A stretch of DNA of 7,855 nt, from the NCBI GenBank assembly GCA_902797125.1, contig CADBRS010000128.1, positions 1-7,855 of the forward strand, in the 5' to 3' direction. Source of the stretch: an uncultured Ruminococcus sp. GTDB lineage: Bacteria > Bacillota > Clostridia > Oscillospirales > CAG-272. Below the pieces are notes generated by a model. The model did not search any database and had not been told where the DNA came from. It saw nothing but the letters and a program-made list of their open reading frames with translations. The translations under genes and the position numbers were made by a program. Of the stretch, positions 1 through 5,687 are shown piece by piece. Position 1 is the stretch's first letter. Each line of letters starts with the position of its first letter.

Positions 1-40
1 GAGCAAACCAATCCACAGCATCCCTTACATTGTAGCATAC

Positions 41-58
41 AGACCTTGGAGAGGGTCT
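41..58 (+). repeat. Short hairpin in nusA leader
   Basis: AGACC at 41-45 pairs with GGTCT at 54-58. A T-G wobble and a T-A pair extend this to a 7-bp stem around a GGAG loop. It is followed by an A-rich tract (TATAAAAAAC), not a T-run, so it does not look like an intrinsic terminator on this strand. The strength is modest and it could be chance. Confidence 0.35.
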
Positions 59-84
59 ATAAAAAACTACTACTCTATTATACG

Positions 85-91
85 AGGAGGG
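85..91 (+). promoter_or_regulatory. Shine-Dalgarno-like AGGAGGG far from nusA start
   Basis: AGGAGGG is a near-perfect anti-16S match, but it ends 36 nt before the nusA ATG at 128, whereas 5-9 nt is usual. Between it and the start lies a 6-bp hairpin at 98-115. A frame that follows it with no ATG, GTG or TTG near the ideal spacing (candidate ATA at 96) ends at TGA 129-131, which overlaps the nusA start as ATGA. The element may therefore serve a leader peptide coupled to nusA, or may be fortuitous. Confidence 0.4.
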
Positions 92-97
92 ACAGAT

Positions 98-115
98 ACA
101 ACCTGAAGAGGTTGT
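98..115 (+). repeat. 6-bp inverted repeat between the remote SD and nusA start
   Basis: ACAACC at 98-103 and GGTTGT at 110-115 are perfect complements separated by the 6-nt loop TGAAGA. If formed, the hairpin shortens the effective distance from the AGGAGGG at 85-91 to the ATG at 128, though still to about 18 nt. No T-run follows, so it is not a terminator. Confidence 0.4.
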
Positions 116-127
116 TCTGTTGAAGAG

Positions 128-1204
128 ATGAAAAAGAAGATCGGCGGAGAAAGAATTGATACCAATGTTGAGTTGTTCGGGGCTCTGGATGCTCTGTATC
201 AGGAGAGAGGCATTCCCCAAGATTATATGCTGGAAAAAATCGAGGCTGCGCTTTTGTCTGCCTACCACAAAGAATATGAAGGACACGACAACGCTCGCGT
301 CATTATCGATAAAGAAGGCAGAACCATGAAAATGGTTCAGACCAAAACGATCGTTGAGGAAGTGACAGATCCGATCGCAGAGGTCTCTTATGCGGAACTG
401 CACAAAAAGCACCCCAGAATCAAATATGTCATCGGAAACGAATTCGAAGTTGAATTGAATACGCTGGATTTCAGACGTTTGAGCGCGACTGCGGCAAAAT
501 CGGTCATCATTCAAGGTATCCGTGAAGCTGAGCGGCAGGTCGCGAAAGAAGCGTATGCTTCCAAAACAGAGGAAGTCATGGCGGCGGATGTTGTCACGGT
601 TTATGACAACGGAGACGCTCTGGTTTATACCGGTTCCAGCAACGAAATTCTTCCTTTGGCCGAACAGATCCCGGGTGAAATACTCGAGGAAGGGCAGGAG
701 ATCATGGTGTATGTCCAAACGGTCAACAAAGACAGCCGCGGACCGCTCGTCACGCTCTCAAGACGCCATCCGAATTTCATCAGAAGATTGTTCGAGCAGC
801 AGATCCCCGAGATCGTGGACGGCGATGTGCTCATTCGCGGGCTGACCCGGGAAGCAGGCAGCCGGACAAAGATTGCCGTAGAATCCAGAGTACCCGAGAT
901 CGATGCGATGGGTGCGTGTATCGGTAATCACGGCGATAGAATCAATACGATTTTGAATGAGTTGGCCGGAGAAAAGATCGACATCATCCGTTACAGCGAG
1001 GTCCCGGAGGAATATATTGCACAGGCTTTGGCCCCCGCTGAAGTTCAGGCCGTCATCATGACGGGAGAACGCAGTGCACGTGCGATCGTATCCTCGGATC
1101 AGTTGTCCCTTGCCATCGGCAAAGAAGGGCAGAATGCCAGATTGGCAGCCAAACTGACGGGCATGAAGATCGATATTCATTCTTCGGACGAAGTGGAGTT
1201 GTGA
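128..1204 (+). CDS. nusA: Transcription termination/antitermination factor NusA
   Basis: NusA binds RNA polymerase and nascent RNA in the cytoplasm, enhancing pausing and modulating termination and antitermination. In the 358-residue product the N-terminal RNA polymerase-binding domain covers about residues 14-135, with the typical ALDALYQERGI and IEAALLSAY helices. An S1 domain follows at about 150-213 and ends in the signature LSRRHPNFIRRLF. KH1 carries GACIGNHGDRINTILNELAGE (262-282, invariant GxxG region), and KH2 carries SLAIGKEGQNARLAAKLTG (327-345). Length fits Firmicutes NusA, without the acidic C-terminal repeats of enterobacterial forms. Two things are odd. About a dozen extra residues (MKKKIGGERIDTN) precede the usual start of homology, and the ATG has no well-spaced ribosome binding site; only GAAGAG abuts it. 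No better in-frame start exists, since TGA at 104-106 closes the frame upstream. It is the first recognisable gene of the operon; ylxR starts 10 nt after its stop. Confidence 0.97.
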   Translation: MKKKIGGERIDTNVELFGALDALYQERGIPQDYMLEKIEAALLSAYHKEYEGHDNARVIIDKEGRTMKMVQTKTIVEEVTDPIAEVSYAELHKKHPRIKYVIGNEFEVELNTLDFRRLSATAAKSVIIQGIREAERQVAKEAYASKTEEVMAADVVTVYDNGDALVYTGSSNEILPLAEQIPGEILEEGQEIMVYVQTVNKDSRGPLVTLSRRHPNFIRRLFEQQIPEIVDGDVLIRGLTREAGSRTKIAVESRVPEIDAMGACIGNHGDRINTILNELAGEKIDIIRYSEVPEEYIAQALAPAEVQAVIMTGERSARAIVSSDQLSLAIGKEGQNARLAAKLTGMKIDIHSSDEVEL

Positions 1205-1214
1205 GGAGTACTTG

Positions 1215-1499
1215 ATGCCTGCACAAAAGAAAATTCCAATGCGGCAGTGTATGGGTTGTAACGAGCACAAACCGAAAAAAGAACTGATCCGTATCGTTCG
1301 AACGCCAGATGGAGAGGTGACCCTGGATTTTACCGGAAAACTTTCCGGGCGCGGCGCCTATATCTGTCCGCAGATCCAATGTTTCAAAAAAGTACGCAAA
1401 AGCAAACGATTGGACACGAATCTGGGTGTTCATATCCCGGATGAGGTTTACGATCGTCTGGAGTTGAAACTGTCGGAGGCGGAGGCAAAGAATGGATGA
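1215..1499 (+). CDS. rnpM: YlxR/RnpM family RNA-binding protein
   Basis: This small cytoplasmic protein is encoded next to nusA in most Firmicutes. The family is known for an RNA-binding fold, and in Bacillus it has been reported to bind RNase P RNA and modulate RNase P (hence RnpM). The 94-residue product shows the family signature in order: RQCMGC (10-15), PKKELIRIVRTPDGEV (20-35), and GKLSGRGAYIC (41-51). Cysteines at 12, 15, 51 and 56 are spaced in a way that could hold a metal, but that is inference. I chose ATG 1215 over the TTG at 1212 because AGGAG at 1204-1208 then lies 6 nt from the start. The gene begins 10 nt after the nusA stop and overlaps ylxQ by 8 nt, which implies co-translation. 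Confidence 0.93.
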   Translation: MPAQKKIPMRQCMGCNEHKPKKELIRIVRTPDGEVTLDFTGKLSGRGAYICPQIQCFKKVRKSKRLDTNLGVHIPDEVYDRLELKLSEAEAKNG

Positions 1500-1851
1500 T
1501 AGCAGAATTTTATCTGCAATCGGTCTCTGTGTGAAAGCACACAAGTTGATTGTCGGGACAGACCTGGTTTGCGAAGGACTTCGGCACCAGGGACCAAACC
1601 GGATCTTCTTGGTCGTGGAGGCAGGAGATACTTCACCTGCAACGCACAAAAAAATAACCGACAAATGCCGGTATTACAACGTCTGTAAGTTCAGGTTAGA
1701 AACGGATGCGGTCGGGCTGGCTCACGCGGTGGGCAAAAGCGGATCGACAGGCGTTGTCGGGATCGCAGACAAATCGTTGTCCACGGTCGTTAATAATGCT
1801 TTGGAAAAGCAATCATATGTTCCGGACGTTTTGCCCGGGAATAAAAACTAA
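1492..1851 (+). CDS. ylxQ: YlxQ, L7Ae-family K-turn RNA-binding protein
   Basis: This is a 119-residue ribosomal protein L7Ae/L30e/S12e/Gadd45-family protein. Bacterial relatives (YlxQ, YbxF) bind kink-turn motifs in RNA; the cellular target of YlxQ is not well established. Visible family features are the opening helix ILSAIGLCVKAHKLIVGTDLV (6-26), the central KKITDKCRYYNV (53-64), and the closing AVGKSGSTGVVGIAD (79-93). In the loop that contacts the K-turn, many bacterial members have an RAGK-like sequence; here it reads KAHK (15-18), a mild deviation. The start overlaps the end of ylxR by 8 nt and uses GGAGG at 1481-1485 with 6-nt spacing. The conserved nusA-ylxR-ylxQ-infB order supports the assignment. 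A 30-nt gap separates it from infB. Confidence 0.92.
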   Translation: MDDSRILSAIGLCVKAHKLIVGTDLVCEGLRHQGPNRIFLVVEAGDTSPATHKKITDKCRYYNVCKFRLETDAVGLAHAVGKSGSTGVVGIADKSLSTVVNNALEKQSYVPDVLPGNKN

Positions 1852-1881
1852 GTCTTTAAGGATCTAGCTTAGGAGGATCTA

Positions 1882-4782
1882 ATGGGATTAGAAGCGACAT
1901 TTTTAAAAGTTTCACAACTGTCAAAAGACATCAAACTGGCTGATGGTGCAAAGTTTGCCAACATTAAGTCCAAGGACTTGGTGAGCATTCTGTCAGAACA
2001 AGGAGAAGAAGTCAAAGCAGCGGGTTCTCTCTCTGAAAGCCAGTTCGGGCTGTTCTTTGAGGCGTTGACGAACGCGCACAAGGTGGAAGATATTACGCCT
2101 TATCTGAACGGGGAAGTTACGATTACCGTCGCCGCTTCCGACAAGGTGATACCTGCCTCCAAAAAGGTTGAGGAAAAACCGGGCAAGGCTACCGAAGAAA
2201 AAACGCAGGAAAAGAAGCCTGCCGAATCCAAGAAGGCTCAGCCTGAAAAGCCGCAGCAGGCAGCTGCTGCTTCGGCAAAGCCTTCTGCCGAACCTGAAAA
2301 GGTTCAGCAGGAAAAGCCGACAGAACCCAAAAAACCTGAGGTCAAAGAAACAGTTGCACCGCAGGTTGCACCAAAGCCTGCTCGGCCTGTCTACAATATT
2401 CCTGCCAAAGCGATCAGTTCGAACCCTCGTCCTTCCGCTGCAGGAACCAAGCCGCAACCTTTCCCCAGCCGTACACAAAGCACAGCTCAGGGACAGGGCA
2501 GACCGGGTTATCCACAGCAGAAGCCGTTGCCTTCCGGAAGCAGACCTGCTTTCCGCGGAGCAAGCGATGTCGGATCCGGGCAGAGCGCAGTTGCAAAATC
2601 CAATGCGGAATTGCTTGCGGAAATGAATCTCGGCCGATATGGCGCGCCTAAGCAAAATGCCAAGAATCAAAAGGGCGGAAAAGGCGCCAAGGGAGCCAAC
2701 AAGGGCGGATTTGGACAGAATCGTTACGACGGAGACAAGGATTTCGGCGGAAGTGTTCCTCACGAGAAATATAAAGCCCCCGAAATCATTCGAAGCGCAA
2801 CGACCGCATCCAGCCGCGGAGCGACCCGTGTCATCGACACCCGTTCCTCCACTGTGGACATGGATAAGTACAATCAATCCTATGATGATTTTGCTCCGGA
2901 CGTAGAGGATGAACGCATCTCCCCGCAGAAAGTTAAGAAAACAACGGAAACAACGAATCTTTCCCGCAAGCCTCTTGCTAAGGGCGGAAAGGGCAAACCG
3001 GTCAAAAAGCAGAAGATGATCATTCCTAAGCAGATCGTCACCGCTGCCATTCCCGATGAAATCGTCGTTTCCGATCTGGCCTCCAGACTGAAAGTCACAG
3101 CAGCCGAAGTTGTCAAGAAACTGATTGGTTTAGGCGTGATGGCAACAGTCAATGAGACCATTGATTTTGATACTGCCGCACTGGTCGCAGACGAACTCGG
3201 CGCGGTTGTCACAAAAGAAGTCGTGGTCACGATCGAAGATAAACTGTTCGACAACACAGAGGATGCTGAAGAAAACCTCGTTGAAAGAGCACCCGTCGTC
3301 TGCGTTATGGGACATGTCGACCACGGTAAAACTTCGTTGCTGGATGCGATCCGTCATACCAATGTCACCGAAGGAGAAGCGGGCGGCATCACCCAGCATA
3401 TCGGTGCTTACCGTGTTTCTGTCAAGGGAAAGAACATTACTTTCCTCGATACGCCCGGTCACGAAGCTTTCACCGCCATGCGTGCCAGAGGCGCGATGGC
3501 TACAGACATTGCGATCCTGGTCGTAGCTGCGGATGATGGCATCATGCCTCAGACCATTGAAGCGATCAATCATGCAAAAGCTGCCGGTGTCGATATCATC
3601 GTTGCCATCAACAAGATCGACAAGCCCGGTGCCGACCCCGAAACGATCAAACAGGAATTGACCAAATACGATCTGGTTCCTGAAGAATGGGGCGGAGATA
3701 TCATCTGTGTTCCTGTGTCGGCCAAAACGAAACAGGGCATCGATGATCTGCTTGAAAACATTCTTCTCGTTGCCGAAGTCAAAGAGCTTCGCGCCAATCC
3801 GAACAGACGGGCAAAGGGCCTGATTATCGAAGCCAAACTGGATAAAGGATTCGGACCGGTTGCAACGGTTCTCGTTCAAAACGGAACGCTGCGTCTGGGT
3901 GATATCGTGATTGCAGGTACTGCAGTCGGTCGTGTCAGACTGATGAAAGACAGCAGCGGAAAAGCCGTGAAAGAAGCCGGACCTTCCGTCCCTGTCGAGA
4001 TCATCGGTTTGGCAGACGTTCCGCAAGCTGGCGATGAGTTCGCTGCCGTGGATAACGAGCGTATGGCCAGAGAGCTTGCAGATCAGCGAAAAGACAAGGC
4101 AAAACAGGAAGTCTTCAAAGCAAATGCCCGCACCAACCTGGATGATCTCTTCAGCCAGATCAACGAGGGTATGAAGGATCTGCCGATCATCGTCAAAGCC
4201 GACGTCGACGGCAGTGTTGAAGCCGTCCGCCAGTCTCTCGAAAAGTTGTCCAACGAAGAAGTTCGCGTCCGTGTGATCCATGCGGCAGCAGGAGGCATCA
4301 CGGAAGGCGATGTGATGCTGGCTACAGCATCCAATGCGATCATCGTCGGGTTCAACGTTCGTCCGGACAGAGCGGCACTGGATTCTGCCGAAAGACAGGG
4401 CGTAGATATCCGCACATACAGGATCATCTACGACTGCATCGAGGAGATTTCCGCCGCGATGAAGGGCATGCTGGCTCCGAAATTCAGAGAAGCTTTGCTT
4501 GGGCATGCAGAAGTCCGTCAGGTCATCCATGTGCCGAACGTGGGCTTCATTGCCGGTTCTTATGTTCAGGACGGCAAGATCACCAGGCAGTCCAAGATCC
4601 GCGTGATCAGAGACGGTGTCGTCATTTTTGAGGATAAAGTCGCCTCTTTGCGCAGATTCAAGGATGACGTGCGCGAAGTCGCCGTGACGTATGAATGCGG
4701 TATCGGACTCGAAAAATTCAACGATATGCGTGCCGGGGATATTCTCGAAGCATACGTTATGGAAGAAATCACCGAGGCCTGA
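1882..4782 (+). CDS. infB: Translation initiation factor IF-2
   Basis: IF2 is the GTPase that places fMet-tRNA on the 30S subunit and promotes 50S joining. The 966-residue product is longer than many Firmicutes homologues because of its linker. Domain order: a small helical N-terminal module (about 1-80); a Lys/Pro/Glu/Ala-rich then Gly/Lys/Gln/Arg-rich low-complexity linker (about 90-380); the conserved IF2_N domain (about 390-445, PDEIVVSDLASRLKVTAAEV); the G domain with G1 GHVDHGKT (477-484), switch I region EGEAGGITQHIGAY, G3 DTPGHE (523-528), G4 NKID (577-580) and G5 SAK (613-615); beta-barrel domain II (about 640-740); domain III (about 765-870); and the fMet-tRNA-binding C-terminal domain with YECGIGLEKFNDMRAGDILEAY. 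All GTPase residues are intact. The ATG is preceded by AGGAGG (1871-1876) at 5-nt spacing. I saw no clearly supported internal start for a shorter isoform. Confidence 0.98.
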   Translation: MGLEATFLKVSQLSKDIKLADGAKFANIKSKDLVSILSEQGEEVKAAGSLSESQFGLFFEALTNAHKVEDITPYLNGEVTITVAASDKVIPASKKVEEKPGKATEEKTQEKKPAESKKAQPEKPQQAAAASAKPSAEPEKVQQEKPTEPKKPEVKETVAPQVAPKPARPVYNIPAKAISSNPRPSAAGTKPQPFPSRTQSTAQGQGRPGYPQQKPLPSGSRPAFRGASDVGSGQSAVAKSNAELLAEMNLGRYGAPKQNAKNQKGGKGAKGANKGGFGQNRYDGDKDFGGSVPHEKYKAPEIIRSATTASSRGATRVIDTRSSTVDMDKYNQSYDDFAPDVEDERISPQKVKKTTETTNLSRKPLAKGGKGKPVKKQKMIIPKQIVTAAIPDEIVVSDLASRLKVTAAEVVKKLIGLGVMATVNETIDFDTAALVADELGAVVTKEVVVTIEDKLFDNTEDAEENLVERAPVVCVMGHVDHGKTSLLDAIRHTNVTEGEAGGITQHIGAYRVSVKGKNITFLDTPGHEAFTAMRARGAMATDIAILVVAADDGIMPQTIEAINHAKAAGVDIIVAINKIDKPGADPETIKQELTKYDLVPEEWGGDIICVPVSAKTKQGIDDLLENILLVAEVKELRANPNRRAKGLIIEAKLDKGFGPVATVLVQNGTLRLGDIVIAGTAVGRVRLMKDSSGKAVKEAGPSVPVEIIGLADVPQAGDEFAAVDNERMARELADQRKDKAKQEVFKANARTNLDDLFSQINEGMKDLPIIVKADVDGSVEAVRQSLEKLSNEEVRVRVIHAAAGGITEGDVMLATASNAIIVGFNVRPDRAALDSAERQGVDIRTYRIIYDCIEEISAAMKGMLAPKFREALLGHAEVRQVIHVPNVGFIAGSYVQDGKITRQSKIRVIRDGVVIFEDKVASLRRFKDDVREVAVTYECGIGLEKFNDMRAGDILEAYVMEEITEA
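2242..2311 (+). repeat. Imperfect direct repeat in the IF2 linker
   Basis: Two 19-nt copies, 2242-2260 and 2293-2311, share CCTGAAAAG, then three differing bases, then CAGCAGG. They are offset by 51 nt, exactly 17 codons, and encode PEKPQQ and PEKVQQ. This suggests that part of the low-complexity linker grew by in-frame duplication. The surrounding sequence is biased toward Lys, Pro, Glu, Gln and Ala codons, so convergence from composition is also possible. Confidence 0.5.
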
Positions 4783-4784
4783 GT

Positions 4785-5510
4785 ATGACTGACTCAAAGA
4801 TCGAACTCCTCCAAAAATGGGTGGAAGAATCGAACCGGATCGCCTTCTTCGGCGGTGCAGGCGTCAGTACCGAGAGCGGGATCCCGGATTATCGGAGTGT
4901 GGACGGTTTATATCATCAGACGTTCAAATATCCGCCGGAAACCTATCTCAGTCATTCCTTTTTCGTGACCCATACGGATGAGTTTTACGAGTTTTACAAG
5001 GCCAAAATGATTAACCTGAGCGCCAAACCCAATGCGGCCCACCTAAAGCTGGCCGAACTGGAAAAAGCCGGAAAGCATGTTGATATCATTACTCAAAATA
5101 TCGACGGACTGCATCAGGCCGCCGGATCCAGCCGCGTGTATGAACTGCATGGGTCCGTTCACCGCAATTATTGCCTCTCTTGCAGAAAAATGTACGCTGC
5201 GGAGGCGATACTGAACGCAGACCGCACACCTAGATGTTCGTGCGGCGGGTTGATCAAACCGGATGTGGTTCTGTACGAAGAGCCACTGGACTCGACTGTT
5301 GTGGAAAACGCCACCGACAGTATCCGTCTTTCAGACTTGCTGATCATTGGGGGCACTTCCTTGACCGTCTATCCCGCAGCAGGGCTGATCCGTTATTTTA
5401 GAGGCAAGCATTTGGTATTGATCAATCGGGACCCGACGCAGGCGGACGATCTTGCCGATCTGGTGATCAGAGAACCGATAGGTCAGGTTTTTTCACAAAT
5501 CCATATTTGA
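4785..5510 (+). CDS. cobB: Sirtuin-family NAD-dependent protein deacylase
   Basis: Sirtuins remove acyl groups from protein lysines using NAD+, giving nicotinamide and O-acyl-ADP-ribose. The 241-residue product spans the whole catalytic core: NAD-binding FGGAGVSTESGIPDYRS (22-38), TQNIDGLH (103-110), catalytic His122 in ELHGS, a structural zinc site Cys130/133 and Cys151/153 (CxxC...CxC), GTSLTVYPAAG (190-200), and INRD (213-216) in the NAD pocket. Substrate acyl preference cannot be read; the stretch YEFYKAKM (68-75), where desuccinylases tend to carry a Tyr-x-x-Arg pair, does not show that pair clearly, so deacetylase is my tentative guess. An upstream in-frame extension into infB exists, but ATG 4785 is preferred: it begins the family homology, lies 2 nt after the infB stop, and has GAGG at 4774-4777 as a plausible ribosome site inside infB. 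This implies translational coupling to infB. A terminator follows immediately. Confidence 0.94.
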   Translation: MTDSKIELLQKWVEESNRIAFFGGAGVSTESGIPDYRSVDGLYHQTFKYPPETYLSHSFFVTHTDEFYEFYKAKMINLSAKPNAAHLKLAELEKAGKHVDIITQNIDGLHQAAGSSRVYELHGSVHRNYCLSCRKMYAAEAILNADRTPRCSCGGLIKPDVVLYEEPLDSTVVENATDSIRLSDLLIIGGTSLTVYPAAGLIRYFRGKHLVLINRDPTQADDLADLVIREPIGQVFSQIHI

Positions 5511-5513
5511 TTT

Positions 5514-5549
5514 TTGGGCGACCGGATCTGACCGGATCGCCCAATTTTT
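5514..5549 (+). terminator. Intrinsic terminator of the nusA-infB-sirtuin operon
   Basis: TTGGGCGA (5514-5521) pairs perfectly with TCGCCCAA (5537-5544). The stem continues with CCGG (5522-5525) against CCGG (5532-5535) across a single bulged A at 5536, leaving the 6-nt loop ATCTGA. TTTTT follows at 5545-5549. The hairpin starts 4 nt after the sirtuin stop. It is oriented for the + strand only, since no matching T-run exists on the other side. The internal sequence is also a direct repeat of CCGGATC. Confidence 0.92.
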
Positions 5550-5559
5550 GTGAACTATG

Positions 5560-5588
5560 TTGACTAAGCAGGGTAAAAAATGTATAAT
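5560..5588 (+). promoter_or_regulatory. Sigma-A type promoter for the solute-binding protein gene
   Basis: TTGACT at 5560-5565 and a perfect TATAAT at 5583-5588 are separated by 17 bp, the optimal spacing. Transcription would start near 5595, giving a leader of about 90 nt before the ATG at 5688. In that leader I see only weak structure, such as GTGG/CCAC at 5600-5613, ACTG/CAGT near 5652-5663, and repeated ATGTG words; I recognise no riboswitch and no clear catabolite-response element. Confidence 0.82.
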
Positions 5589-5687
5589 TCATGTGCAATG
5601 TGGAAAATACCACCTAGAAAATGTGCTGCCTAAGTCGTTTTTAAAGGCGTGACTGTGATCAGTTGCAAAGTTCAAAAGGAGGAAAAA

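Larger units (their letters stand above)
1..127 (+). other. nusA leader, no recognisable gene
   Basis: All three forward frames were read through this stretch. Each is interrupted by a stop or gives a short peptide that I cannot match to RimP, the protein normally encoded just upstream of nusA. No convincing -35/-10 pair is visible; the TATTAT at 76-81 has no good -35 at 16-18 bp. The stretch contains two small inverted repeats and an AGGAGGG at 85-91, listed separately. It is most likely the untranslated spacer between an upstream gene outside the window and nusA. Confidence 0.5.

Noticed and set aside
41..70. Intrinsic terminator upstream of nusA
   Set aside because: The hairpin is followed by A-rich rather than T-rich sequence on the + strand and has no T-run on the - strand side either.
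1..127. C-terminus of RimP
   Set aside because: Expected from operon order, but all three frames give peptides without RimP-like C-terminal features and the nusA frame is closed by TGA at 104-106; I could not support it.
1993..2877. 294-codon open frame on the - strand opposite the IF2 linker
   Set aside because: The Arg/Leu/Phe-rich translation is the complement of the Lys/Glu/Pro-rich linker, with no family resemblance; this is a compositional shadow.
4695..4784. Longer sirtuin start within infB
   Set aside because: The 30 added residues are translated from the conserved IF2 C-terminus in another frame, have no sirtuin homology, and ATG 4785 gives the normal sirtuin N-terminus.
3130..4797. 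Long 555-codon open frame on the - strand, antisense to infB
   Set aside because: It lies wholly opposite the conserved infB coding sequence (all but its 15-nt start), its translation is His/Asp/Arg-rich with no domain I recognise, and it is explained by the codon bias of infB, which removes stops from the complementary frame.
5557..5652. 31-codon ORF between the operon terminator and the lipoprotein gene
   Set aside because: Its start codon lies at the -35 of the promoter, so the predicted transcript begins inside it; it has no ribosome site and no recognisable sequence.
5649..5687. Earlier GTG start of the solute-binding protein
   Set aside because: It would place 13 residues before the signal peptide, whereas ATG 5688 has an ideal AGGAGG and a standard lipoprotein signal.
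5589..5687. Riboswitch or catabolite operator in the lipoprotein leader
   Set aside because: Only 4-bp stems and repeated ATGTG words are present; no known riboswitch core or cre consensus could be matched.
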